From Myceligenerans salitolerans (GTDB lineage: Bacteria > Actinomycetota > Actinomycetes > Actinomycetales > Cellulomonadaceae): DNA of 64,000 nucleotides. The position numbers and the translations under genes were made by a program. Of the stretch, positions 8,655 to 18,340 are shown one piece after another. The stretch spans positions 107,586 through 171,585 of the forward strand of contig NZ_JAFMPK010000046.1 in assembly GCF_017349295.1 (NCBI RefSeq), written 5' to 3'. The notes under the pieces were generated by a model. It was given only the letters and a program-made list of their open reading frames with translations. It was not told the DNA's origin and searched no databases. Every line of letters starts with the position of its first letter. Within the stretch, counting starts at the first letter, position 1.

Positions 8655-9305
8655 ATGAGCGAGAACGGACCGGGCCGGCGCGAGCTCAACAAGCGCGCGC
8701 GTCGAGGTGCCATCATCGACGCCGCCCAGCGTCTCGTGCGGGAACACGGGTACGACGCCGTGACCACCGGGCGGATCGCCGCCGAGGCAGGGGTCTCGCC
8801 GCGGACCTTCTTCAACTACTTCGACACCAAGGACGAGGCGGTCATCGGGATCCGGACCGACGTGGGCCTGGATCCGGACGCCGCCCGCAGGTTCGCCGCG
8901 GGCGGTCCCACCGGTCATCTGCTCACCGATCTGCGCGCCCTGATCGGGGACATGCTGGACCAGCTGGGGGACGAGCCCGCGCGCGTGCGGGCGGCCGTCG
9001 AACTCGTGCGGCGCGAGCCCCGGCTGCTGCAGCACCACCAGGACGCCATCGAGCGACATCGCACGGAACTGCTCGCACTGCTGGAGGAACGGCGGGCGGC
9101 GGCTCCCTTCGTGGCGGACGCCGAGACGGTCCTCGCGGCCGCCGGTGCCGTCGTGCAGGCCACCACCCTCGCGTGGGTGCGGTCCGGCGGAGGACACGGC
9201 GTCCAGGTCCACATGCCGGAGGCGATCGACGAGTTGCGGTCCGTTCTCTGCGAGGAGGCGCCGGTTCCGGGGACCCGCCCCGGTGCGGATATCGTGGCGG
9301 GGTGA
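8655..9305 (+). CDS. TetR family transcriptional regulator
   Basis: 216 residues. The N-terminal helix-turn-helix is typical (RGAIIDAAQRLV ... TTGRIAAEAGVSPRTFFNYF, about residues 15-58); the C-terminal ligand-binding part resembles regulators with a MftR-like C-terminal domain, which is only a loose similarity. ATG 8655 is preferred to an in-frame start at 8616 because it gives the usual short N-terminus and lies just after a GAATAT box (8645-8650). Its position directly after dhaM suggests, but does not prove, that it controls dhaKLM. Confidence 0.85.
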   Translation: MSENGPGRRELNKRARRGAIIDAAQRLVREHGYDAVTTGRIAAEAGVSPRTFFNYFDTKDEAVIGIRTDVGLDPDAARRFAAGGPTGHLLTDLRALIGDMLDQLGDEPARVRAAVELVRREPRLLQHHQDAIERHRTELLALLEERRAAAPFVADAETVLAAAGAVVQATTLAWVRSGGGHGVQVHMPEAIDELRSVLCEEAPVPGTRPGADIVAG

Positions 9306-9739
9306 GCAAGGACCGACCCGCCCCGGGTGATCGCATCAAGGCCAGGCCCTCCGCGCTGGTGCAGTTCACCTCCACAGTCCTGGCCTGCGAGGCCGTACTG
9401 GTGCTGTTCGTGACCCTGGTCGCCTTCGGGCTGCGCGACCTCGCGTACGAGCGGGGGCCGCTCCAGTCCGACTCGGCGGCCGTCGTGTGGGGCGTGGGCG
9501 GCGGCCTCGCCCTGCTGCTCCTGGTCCTGTCCCGGCTGACCGGGCGTCCTGCGGGGCTCGCCGCCGGGACCGTCGCGCAGGTCCTGGTGCTCGCCACGGG
9601 GCTGGCCGTACCTCTGGCGACCGTCGTCAACCTGGTGTTCGTGCTGCTGTGGGTGATGGCGGTGCGCCTCGGTGTGCGCATCGACCGGGAACGTGCCGCG
9701 TACGACGCCGATCACCCGGAGACGGCGCCCAACGTCTGA
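9302..9739 (+). CDS. DUF4233 membrane protein
   Basis: 145 residues with four hydrophobic segments (about 20-40, 55-75, 80-100, 104-124) and a short charged C-terminus. DUF4233 proteins are small actinobacterial membrane proteins commonly found directly between folC and ndk; no function is established. GTG 9302 overlaps the TetR stop by 4 nt, so in this genome it is coupled to the TetR gene instead of folC. A strong hairpin follows immediately. Confidence 0.8.
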   Translation: MSKDRPAPGDRIKARPSALVQFTSTVLACEAVLVLFVTLVAFGLRDLAYERGPLQSDSAAVVWGVGGGLALLLLVLSRLTGRPAGLAAGTVAQVLVLATGLAVPLATVVNLVFVLLWVMAVRLGVRIDRERAAYDADHPETAPNV

Positions 9740-9768
9740 CACGCGCCCCGTCTCGGCCGGGGCGCGTG
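9740..9768 (+). terminator. Intrinsic terminator-like hairpin after DUF4233
   Basis: A perfect 10-bp stem (CACGCGCCCC / GGGGCGCGTG) with a 9-nt loop begins directly after the stop codon. There is no T-run, as is common for high-GC actinobacterial terminators. It separates the TetR-DUF4233 unit from ndk. Confidence 0.7.
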
Positions 9769-9826
9769 ACGGCAGGGGGCTCTCCGTCCGGCGATCTCCG
9801 TCCTGCCGTCCCACTACGCTGGGCCC

Positions 9827-10297
9827 ATGACCGACGTCGCCACCGAGAACCTGACCACCGAGAACGCCGAGGCGCCCGTGGCCGAGCGGACGCTCGTGCT
9901 CGTCAAGCCCGACGGCGTGCGCCGCGGCCTGTCCGGCGAGATCCTGCGTCGCATCGAGGCCAAGGGGTACACCCTGCGCGCCGTGCGCCTGCTCCGGCCC
10001 ACGTCCGAGGTGCTGCACCAGCACTACGCCGAGCACGAGGGCAAGCCGTTCTTCGAGCCGCTGGTGGAGTTCATGATGTCGGGTCCCGTGCTCGCCGTGG
10101 TCGCCGAGGGCGAAGGCGTCGTTCCCGGCTTCCGCTCGCTGGCCGGTGCCACCAACCCTACGGAGGCGGCGCCCGGGACGATCCGCGGGGACCTCGGCCG
10201 AGACTGGGGCACCAAGGTGGTGCAGAACCTCGTGCACGGCAGCGACTCGCCCGAGTCGGCGTCGCGCGAGATCTCCCTCTGGTTCCCCGAGCTCTGA
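9827..10297 (+). CDS. ndk: Nucleoside diphosphate kinase
   Basis: 156 residues, about 17 longer than usual at the N-terminus because of an acidic lead ([16 protein letters not shown]). It balances nucleoside triphosphates by phospho-transfer through the active-site histidine in NLVHGSDS (His 137). [10 protein letters not shown] and the C-terminal [11 protein letters not shown] are typical. TACGCT at 9815-9820 ends 6 nt before the ATG, which suggests a leaderless transcript. An internal ATG is absent before the core, so the extension is probably real. Confidence 0.95.
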   Translation: MTDVATENLTTENAEAPVAERTLVLVKPDGVRRGLSGEILRRIEAKGYTLRAVRLLRPTSEVLHQHYAEHEGKPFFEPLVEFMMSGPVLAVVAEGEGVVPGFRSLAGATNPTEAAPGTIRGDLGRDWGTKVVQNLVHGSDSPESASREISLWFPEL

Positions 10298-10303
10298 GCG
10301 CGG

Positions 10304-10317
10304 GAGCCCGGCGGCTC
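10304..10317. repeat. GAGCC-N4-GGCTC hairpin, copy 1 (after ndk)
   Basis: Five-base-pair stem GAGCC/GGCTC with loop CGGC, beginning 6 nt after the ndk stop and embedded in a longer shared context (GGGAGCCCGGCGGCTCGGG). The same hairpin recurs at 10432-10445, 14354-14367, 14383-14396 and 60022-60035, always between genes. Probably a terminator or mRNA 3'-end element. Confidence 0.6.
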
Positions 10318-10431
10318 GGGGCCTCCGCTCACCCGTGCCGGCCAGGTGCGTGACCAGGCCGACCGGTCCCCGGCCGCCGGACTCCGGTAGCGACCACGCG
10401 AGGACGCGAGGTGCGAGCGCCCGCAGCGTGG

Positions 10432-10445
10432 GAGCCCGGCGGCTC
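10432..10445. repeat. GAGCC-N4-GGCTC hairpin, copy 2 (before smc)
   Basis: Same orientation and flanks as copy 1 at 10304-10317; the two share about 20 bases of identical context. It lies 50 bp upstream of the smc -10 box. Confidence 0.6.
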
Positions 10446-10494
10446 GGGAGAACGGAGACACGCCGTGTGTGACGGATTTCGCCGCGTGTCCAGT

Positions 10495-10500
10495 TAGGGT
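10495..10500 (+). promoter_or_regulatory. Putative -10 box of smc (leaderless)
   Basis: TAGGGT ends 6 nt before the GTG start of smc; no Shine-Dalgarno sequence lies between. With the usual 6-7 nt from -10 box to start site, transcription would begin at the start codon. The -35 region (GACGGA at 10471-10476, 18-nt spacer) is weak. Confidence 0.5.
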
Positions 10501-10506
10501 TGGCCG

Positions 10507-13500
10507 GTGCATCTCAAGACGCTCACGCTGCGGGGCTTCAAGTCCTTCGCGTCGGCGACAACGCTGAACCTCGAGCCCGGGATCACCTGCGTGGTGGGCC
10601 CCAACGGCTCGGGCAAGTCGAACGTCGTCGACGCGCTCTCCTGGGTGATGGGCGAGCAGGGAGCGAAGTCGCTGCGTGGCGGCAAGATGGACGACGTCAT
10701 CTTCGCCGGCACGTCCGGTCGCGCCCCGCTCGGCCGCGCCGAGGTCAGCCTCACCATCGACAACACGGACGGCGCGCTGCCGATCGACTACACCGAGGTC
10801 ACGATCAGCCGGACGCTGTTCCGCACGGGTGGCTCCGAGTACGCGATCAACGGCTCGTCGTGCCGCCTGCTCGACATCCAGGAACTGCTGAGCGACTCCG
10901 GCATCGGCAGGGAGATGCACGTCGTGGTGGGACAGGGGCAGCTGGACGCCGTCCTGCGCGCGACACCCGAGGAACGGCGCGGCTTCATCGAGGAGGCCGC
11001 GGGTGTTCTCAAGCACCGCAAGCGCAAGGAGAAGGCGCTGCGGAAGCTCGACCAGATGCAGGGCAACCTGGCTCGGCTCGCCGACCTCACCGCCGAGCTG
11101 CGCCGCCAGCTCGGTCCCCTGGGACGCCAGGCCGAGGCGGCCCGGAAGGCGCAGACCGTGCAGCGTGACCTGCGCGACGCGCGTGCCCGGCTGCTCGCGG
11201 ACGACCTCGCCCAGCTCCAGGCCCAGATCGAGGCGGATCTCGCGGACGAGAACGCCCTGCGCGAGCGGCAGGCCCAGGCGGAGGCCGGGCTTGCCGAGGC
11301 GCGGGCCGAGTTGTCCCGCCTGGAGCAGTCGGCGTCGGCCACCTCCACCGAGGTGAGCCGTGCGGGTGACACGCTCTTCGCGCTGTCCCAGACGCGGGAG
11401 CGCCTGCGCGCGCTCCAGTCCCTGGCAGACGAGCGCGCCCGTCTGCTCGGCACGACGGAGCCCGCTCACCACACGGGACAGGACCCCGACGACCTGGAGG
11501 CGCAGGCCGCCCGGGCGCGTGCCGGCGAGGAGGAGCTGGCCGCCGAGGTCGAGATCGCCCGCGAGGCCGTGGAGGCGGCCGTCGAGGAGCGTGCGGAGGC
11601 GGAGTCGGCGGCCCAGGAGGCTGAACGCGCGCACGGCACCCTCCTGCGGGCGGCGGCGGACCGGCGTGAGGGCATGGCGCGCCTGGCCGGCCAGGTCGCG
11701 GCGCGGCGGAGCCGGGTCGAGGCCGCGGAGTCCGAGCTGGCCCGCCTGAGGGAGGCCGTCTTCGAGGCCGAGCACCGTGCCGAGGAGACGAGCCGCGAGT
11801 TCGCGGCCCTCGAGAGCGAGGTCTCGGGCGTCGAGGAGGGTGAGGAAGGCCTCGACGTCGCGCACGAGGCGGCCGTGGCGAACCTGGAGCTGGCCAGGGG
11901 CGCCGTCGAGCGGCTCACCGCCGAGAAGGCGACCGCCGAGAAGGAGCGAGGCGCCGCGGCGGCGAAGGTCGAGGCGCTGGAACTCAGCCTGGACCGCAAG
12001 GACGGCGCGGGGACGTTGCTGGCGGCGAACCAGCCCGGCGTGCTCGGCTCGGTCGCGGCGCTCCTGGGTGTCGAGCCCGGATGGGAGGACGCCGTGGCCG
12101 CCGCCCTCGGTCCGCTGGCGGACGCGGTGGCGGTGTCGGGCCTGGACGCGGCGGTGGACGCCCTGCGTCTGCTGCGCGACGAGGACGCGGGACGCGCGAG
12201 CCTGGTGGTGGGCGCGTCGCCGTCCGAGCAGTTGCCCCGGCCGGACGTGACGCTTCCCGACACCGTCCGCTGGGCGGCCGACGTCGTGCACGCCGCGGGC
12301 CCCGCAGAGGCGGGGCTGCGCACGATCCTGCGCGACGTCGTCGTGGTGGACGATCTTGCCCGCGCCCGCGCCTTCGTCCGGGAGAACCCCGAACTGGTCG
12401 CCGCGACCCGTGCCGGCGACCTGCTCGGTGGCGCCCGGGCGTGGGGCGGTTCGGCCGCCGCGCCGAGCGTGCTGCATCTGCAGGCGGCACTGGACGAGGC
12501 CAAGGCCGCCCGTGACGACGCGGCCGTCCGTCAGGAGAGCGCGGAGACGCATCTGGCGGCCGCCCGTGCGGAGCTCGAGGCGGCGAAGACCCGGCACGAC
12601 GAGACACTGGCCAGGCTCAACGAGTCGGACGCCGCGATGGCCGCGGCGGCGGAGCATCTTGGTTCGCTGCGAGCTTCCGCACGGTCCGCACGGGAGGAGG
12701 CGGAGCGCCATCGCGCGGCCCTGGAGCAGGCGATGGCCCGCCGCGAGGAGGACGAGATGGACCTCGCGGCCCTCGTCGAGCGCCTGGAGACCGCCGAGGA
12801 GGAGCCGGAGCAGGCGGCCGAGTCACTCGACGAGGCGCAGGCCCGTCGCGACGAGACCGCGGCGGCCGCGACCGAGGCGCGTGCTCGCGAGACGGAGGTG
12901 CGGCTGGCCCTGCGCACGGCCGAGGAACGCGCACGCGCGGTGTCGGGCAGGGCACAGGCGCTGGCGCACGCCGCCCAGCAGGAACGTGAGGCCCGGGCTG
13001 CCGCCGCGCAGCGGGCCGCCGCCCGGCAGCGGGACGCCGCCCGGGCGGTGGTGGTCCGCCAGGCCACCGCCGTGGCGCTCGAACGCATCGACCGTTCCCT
13101 GGCGCGGGCGCAGGAGGACAAGGCCGCAGCCGAGGAGGCCCGGGCCGCGGGCAACGCGCAGCTCGGTGCGGTTCGTGGGACGGTCGAGTCGCTGACCGCG
13201 GAGCTGCGCGAGCTGACGGACGTCGCGCACAAGGACGAGGTCGCCCGGGCCCAGCAACGCCTTCGCCTGGAGCAGCTCCAGGCGCGCGCGGTCGACGAGC
13301 TCGGCACCGACCCGGACGTCCTGGTCGAGGAGTTCGGCCCGCACCAGCCCATCCCGGTCTACGACGGCGACGCCCCGGCCCGTCGCCGGGCGCGCCGCGC
13401 GGTCGTGGAGCGGGACGACGAGGGCAACCCGGTCCGCTACGAGGGCGATCCCGCCCTGCCGCGCGGCGCGGCGGCGCGGGCGGAGGCCATCGAGCTGCGC

Positions 13501-14355
13501 GTTGCGGCACTGCGGGAGTTCGGCCTGGACCCGGCGGACCCGGAGGCGGCCAAGATCGTTCAGGAGGTCGCCGGGGCCGAGCCGGAGCGTGAGGAGGGGG
13601 CGCCGGAGGCGGGCGGTGAGGAGTCCGCGACCGAAGGCGGCACCTCGTCCGATCGCCGGCCGAAGCCGGACCGGATGGTCCCGTACGTGCGCGAGGAACA
13701 GGAGGCCCGCCTGAAGAAGGCGGAGCGGGCGCTGGCGCGTCTCGGCGCGGTGAACCCCCTGGCTCTCGAGGAGTTCGCGGCGTTGGAGGAGCGGCATCAG
13801 TTCCTGGAGACGCAGCTCGCCGACCTGAAGAAGTCGCGGGAGGACCTGCTGCAGATCGTCTCCGACATCGACGAGCGGGTGCAGCAGGTGTTCGCGGAGG
13901 CCTTCCAGGACACCGCGAACATGTTCCTGGAGATCTTCCCCCGGCTGTTCCCGGGCGGTGAGGGCAAGCTGCGCCTGACGGATCCGTCCGACCTGCTGAC
14001 CACCGGCATCGAGGTGGAGGCCCGGCCGGCCGGCAAGAAGGTCAAGCGGCTCTCGCTGCTGTCCGGTGGCGAGCGGTCGCTGGCGGCCGTCGCGTTCCTG
14101 GTGTCGATCTTCAAGGCGCGGCCCAGCCCGTTCTACATCATGGACGAGGTCGAGGCCGCCCTCGACGACGTCAACCTCGGCCGGCTGATCGAGATCTTCA
14201 AGGAGCTGCAGCGCGACAGCCAGCTGATCGTGATCACCCACCAGAAGCGCACCATGGAGGTCGCGGACGCGCTGTACGGCGTGACGATGCGCGGCGACGG
14301 GGTCACGACCGTCATCAGTCAGCGGATGGGCGAGCGCGAGACCGTGATGTCCTGA
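10507..14355 (+). CDS. smc: Chromosome segregation protein SMC
   Basis: 1282 residues. This is the ATPase of the SMC-ScpAB condensin. Walker A GPNGSGKS lies at residues 31-38, followed by a long coiled coil, a hinge around residues 510-640 (GVLGSVAALLGVEPGW), a second coiled coil, the signature LSGGERSL and Walker B FYIMDEVEAALDD. Bacterial SMC is usually about 1190 residues; the extra length lies mainly in a charged insertion at about residues 955-1060, with a basic patch (RRRARRAVVERDD) and an acidic/Gly/Ser stretch just before the C-terminal head. The start is GTG 10507. Monocistronic by its flanking hairpins. Confidence 0.97.
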   Translation: MHLKTLTLRGFKSFASATTLNLEPGITCVVGPNGSGKSNVVDALSWVMGEQGAKSLRGGKMDDVIFAGTSGRAPLGRAEVSLTIDNTDGALPIDYTEVTISRTLFRTGGSEYAINGSSCRLLDIQELLSDSGIGREMHVVVGQGQLDAVLRATPEERRGFIEEAAGVLKHRKRKEKALRKLDQMQGNLARLADLTAELRRQLGPLGRQAEAARKAQTVQRDLRDARARLLADDLAQLQAQIEADLADENALRERQAQAEAGLAEARAELSRLEQSASATSTEVSRAGDTLFALSQTRERLRALQSLADERARLLGTTEPAHHTGQDPDDLEAQAARARAGEEELAAEVEIAREAVEAAVEERAEAESAAQEAERAHGTLLRAAADRREGMARLAGQVAARRSRVEAAESELARLREAVFEAEHRAEETSREFAALESEVSGVEEGEEGLDVAHEAAVANLELARGAVERLTAEKATAEKERGAAAAKVEALELSLDRKDGAGTLLAANQPGVLGSVAALLGVEPGWEDAVAAALGPLADAVAVSGLDAAVDALRLLRDEDAGRASLVVGASPSEQLPRPDVTLPDTVRWAADVVHAAGPAEAGLRTILRDVVVVDDLARARAFVRENPELVAATRAGDLLGGARAWGGSAAAPSVLHLQAALDEAKAARDDAAVRQESAETHLAAARAELEAAKTRHDETLARLNESDAAMAAAAEHLGSLRASARSAREEAERHRAALEQAMARREEDEMDLAALVERLETAEEEPEQAAESLDEAQARRDETAAAATEARARETEVRLALRTAEERARAVSGRAQALAHAAQQEREARAAAAQRAAARQRDAARAVVVRQATAVALERIDRSLARAQEDKAAAEEARAAGNAQLGAVRGTVESLTAELRELTDVAHKDEVARAQQRLRLEQLQARAVDELGTDPDVLVEEFGPHQPIPVYDGDAPARRRARRAVVERDDEGNPVRYEGDPALPRGAAARAEAIELRVAALREFGLDPADPEAAKIVQEVAGAEPEREEGAPEAGGEESATEGGTSSDRRPKPDRMVPYVREEQEARLKKAERALARLGAVNPLALEEFAALEERHQFLETQLADLKKSREDLLQIVSDIDERVQQVFAEAFQDTANMFLEIFPRLFPGGEGKLRLTDPSDLLTTGIEVEARPAGKKVKRLSLLSGGERSLAAVAFLVSIFKARPSPFYIMDEVEAALDDVNLGRLIEIFKELQRDSQLIVITHQKRTMEVADALYGVTMRGDGVTTVISQRMGERETVMS

Positions 14356-14396
14356 GCCGCCGGGCTCGCACCGCCTGTCCCTGAGCCACCGGGCTC
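14354..14396. repeat. Two GAGCC-N4-GGCTC hairpins after smc (copies 3 and 4)
   Basis: Copy 3 (14354-14367, loop GCCG) starts within the smc TGA stop codon; copy 4 (14383-14396, loop ACCG) follows 15 nt later. Both read CTGAGCC(G/A)CCGGGCTC. Together they probably act as the smc terminator. Confidence 0.65.
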
Positions 14397-14538
14397 GGCC
14401 CTGCGGCCGCCGGCAGAAGGTGTCCCGGTCCCGCGCCCGGCCGCCAGGGGTGGGCTGCCTGGTGCGGTGTGGTAATTCTGACTATCGTTCGGCGCGTCCG
14501 TTGGGGCATCTGACAAAAGTTCGGGAGACAATAACGTC

Positions 14539-15048
14539 ATGTGGTGGTCGGTCCTCCTGCTCGTCGTGTGTCTCCTGTTGGCTGCCGGGGTGTTCCTGGT
14601 GGCCAATGTCATGGACGCCGCGGACGGCAATCAGCGGGCCGACTCGTTCCCCGGCCGCTTCCGCGCCGGATGGCAGCGGGTGGCCGGCGGCGGCTGGCCC
14701 CGGCAGACCGGTCGGGTGAAGGGCGCGTCGGCGGTGGCCACGCACGCCGTGGGCGCTCCGTCGGTGTGGGTCGGCAAGCCGGGCCAGGCACGCAAGGGGG
14801 ACGAGGCCGCGCCCGTCGACATGGAGATGTCGGAGTTCTTCCAGGCGACCGTCGAGGACAAGCCGGGCTACATGGACGCGGAAGAGCTCCAGGGGCTGCT
14901 CGGCAAGGCGCGTGACCAGGCGACCAAGGCCGTGAACGTGCCGATCCAGACGGTGAAGCCGGTGCTCAGCGATCCGCGGACACTGCAGAACTTCGTGCCG
15001 CGGCCGTTGCGTCCCGGGGGTGAGCGGCAGGGGGACAAGCCCTCCTGA
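14539..15048 (+). CDS. Conserved-type small membrane-anchored protein between smc and ftsY, function unknown
   Basis: 169 residues. An N-terminal membrane helix (about residues 2-25, WSVLLLVVCLLLAAGVF) is followed by a soluble, charged, low-complexity domain with a SEFFQATVEDKPGYMDAEELQGLLGKARDQAT helical section near the middle and a basic, Pro-rich end. I do not recognise a named family. It has its own upstream region, with ATAAC just before the start, and lies 48 nt before ftsY, so a link to membrane targeting is possible but only by position. Confidence 0.7.
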   Translation: MWWSVLLLVVCLLLAAGVFLVANVMDAADGNQRADSFPGRFRAGWQRVAGGGWPRQTGRVKGASAVATHAVGAPSVWVGKPGQARKGDEAAPVDMEMSEFFQATVEDKPGYMDAEELQGLLGKARDQATKAVNVPIQTVKPVLSDPRTLQNFVPRPLRPGGERQGDKPS

Positions 15049-15096
15049 CGGCCCCGCCTCCGGCACCCGGGGGCGACGTCTGGGAGAATCTTCGGC

Positions 15097-16332
15097 GTGA
15101 ACGAAGTTCCCTGGATCGAGATCATCGTCGGACTCGTCGCGGTCGCCTCCGGCGGCGGCCTGATCGGCTGGCTGCGAGCCCGCCGGACCAAGGACAGGCG
15201 GTCGGACGAGACGGCCGGCGGAGTCGACACCGCGGAACGGCCCGACCGGGGTGCCGAGGAGATCACCTCCGACGGTGACGAGGTCGGCGGGACGTCGTCG
15301 GGCACGGTGGTGATCCATGAGCCCGGGGAAGCGGCGGCGCAGACCGCGCCGCCGGCGGAGCCGGCCGCCGAGAAGCCCGCCGTCGAGAGACCGGCACCGG
15401 TCGCGGGACGGCTCGTGCGGCTCCGTGACCGCCTCGCCAGATCGGGTTCGCCGCTCGGGGCGCGGCTGCTGGAGGTGCTGTCCCGCGACTCGCTCACGGA
15501 GGACGACTGGGACGAGCTCGAGGAGGAGCTCCTGCTCGCCGACATCGGTGCCGGTCCCACCACCGAACTCCTCGACAACCTGCGGACGCGTGTGCGTGTG
15601 CTGGGTGTGCGTGAGCCCTCCGCCGTGCGCGAGCTGCTGCGCGAGGAGCTCGTCGCGCTCGTGGGCGCGGACATGGACCGGTCCCTGCACCTCGAACCGG
15701 GCTCCGGCGAGAACGGGACGCGGCTGCCGGCGGTCGTGCTCGTGGTCGGCGTGAACGGAACGGGCAAGACGACCACCGTCGGAAAGCTCGCGCGCGTCCT
15801 GGTGGCGGAGGACAAGTCGGTGGTGCTGGGCGCCGCGGACACGTTCCGCGCTGCGGCCGCGGACCAGCTGACCACCTGGGGGGCGCGGGTCGGCGTCGAG
15901 ACCGTGCGGTCGGACAAGGAGGGCGCGGACCCGGCGTCGGTGGCGTTCGACGCCGTGGCGCGCGGCCGCGACGACAAGGCCGACGTCGTGCTGGTCGACA
16001 CGGCGGGGCGCCTGCAGAACAAGGCCGGGCTCATGGACGAGCTCGGCAAGATCGTGCGGGTGGCGTCGAAGATCGCCGTACCCAGCGAGGTGCTCCTCGT
16101 GCTGGACGCGACCACGGGCCAGAACGGTCTCACGCAGGCTCGCGTCTTCGCGGAGGTCGCGGGTGTCACCGGCATTGTGCTGACCAAGCTGGACGGTACG
16201 GCGAAGGGCGGCATCGTGGTGCAGGTGCAGCGGGAGCTCGGTGTCCCGGTGAAGCTCGTCGGCCTGGGCGAGGGACCGGACGACCTGGCACCGTTCGACG
16301 CGGCGGACTTCGTGGACGGCATCCTCGGCTGA
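15097..16332 (+). CDS. ftsY: Signal recognition particle receptor FtsY
   Basis: 411 residues. This is the SRP receptor GTPase that docks Ffh-ribosome complexes at the membrane. An N-terminal hydrophobic helix (EIIVGLVAVASGGGLIGWL), an acidic/Ala/Pro linker (to about residue 105), an NG domain with a four-helix N part, the P-loop GVNGTGKTTT, DTFRAAA, DTAGRLQN and TKLDGTAKGG are all visible. The start is GTG; GAGAAT at 15084-15089 ends 7 nt upstream (possible leaderless mRNA). The partner ffh lies 3.9 kb downstream with the nitrogen genes between. Confidence 0.97.
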   Translation: MNEVPWIEIIVGLVAVASGGGLIGWLRARRTKDRRSDETAGGVDTAERPDRGAEEITSDGDEVGGTSSGTVVIHEPGEAAAQTAPPAEPAAEKPAVERPAPVAGRLVRLRDRLARSGSPLGARLLEVLSRDSLTEDDWDELEEELLLADIGAGPTTELLDNLRTRVRVLGVREPSAVRELLREELVALVGADMDRSLHLEPGSGENGTRLPAVVLVVGVNGTGKTTTVGKLARVLVAEDKSVVLGAADTFRAAAADQLTTWGARVGVETVRSDKEGADPASVAFDAVARGRDDKADVVLVDTAGRLQNKAGLMDELGKIVRVASKIAVPSEVLLVLDATTGQNGLTQARVFAEVAGVTGIVLTKLDGTAKGGIVVQVQRELGVPVKLVGLGEGPDDLAPFDAADFVDGILG

Positions 16333-16406
16333 GCGCCGGGACCGTCTCCGGTTGCTCCGGGACACGGATGTGTCCAAATGGTGAGAACCTGTGCACGGGC
16401 CGTGAA

Positions 16407-16444
16407 GTCACGTGAAGATCGCGATGCCATCACGATCGGGTCAC
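16407..16444. promoter_or_regulatory. Distal GlnR-like array upstream of amt
   Basis: Pentamers GTCAC (16407), ATCGC (16418), ATCAC (16429) and GTCAC (16440) are each separated by exactly 6 nt, an 11-bp period. GlnR boxes of actinomycetes are built as GTNAC-N6-GAAAC repeats with this spacing. The third and fourth units fit best. It lies about 165-200 bp before amt. Confidence 0.5.
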
Positions 16445-16508
16445 GATGCGGAGAGAAATTTCGCCCACTACGGGCACGAAATCAAGTATTTACACCCTCC
16501 CGCTCTGC

Positions 16509-16546
16509 GTCACGCACCCGTAACACCAATGCCGGTCCTGTGTAAC
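16509..16546. promoter_or_regulatory. Proximal GlnR-like array upstream of amt
   Basis: GTCAC (16509), GTAAC (16520), GCCGG (16531) and GTAAC (16542), again spaced by 6 nt. Three of four units match the GTNAC/GNAAC half-site. It lies 63-100 bp before the amt start. GlnR control of amt-glnB-glnD is established in several actinomycetes; here it is inferred from the pattern. Confidence 0.6.
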
Positions 16547-16608
16547 GACACTTGGGGAGCGTGATGCGGGTCCAGCCACTCCGGGCTGGCATAGGGAGGA
16601 ACAAGCTT

Positions 16609-18269
<1,661 letters not shown>

Positions 18270-18340
18270 CGACGAGGGGCTCGCGGGGGACAGGGCCGGG
18301 ATGACGGCACCCGCCCCCGCCGGTCACCGGGAACGTCGAC

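Noticed and set aside
10024..12711. 895-codon minus-strand open frame opposite ndk and smc
   Set aside because: It crosses two real genes, is Leu/Arg/Gly-rich without motifs, and reflects codon-bias complementarity.
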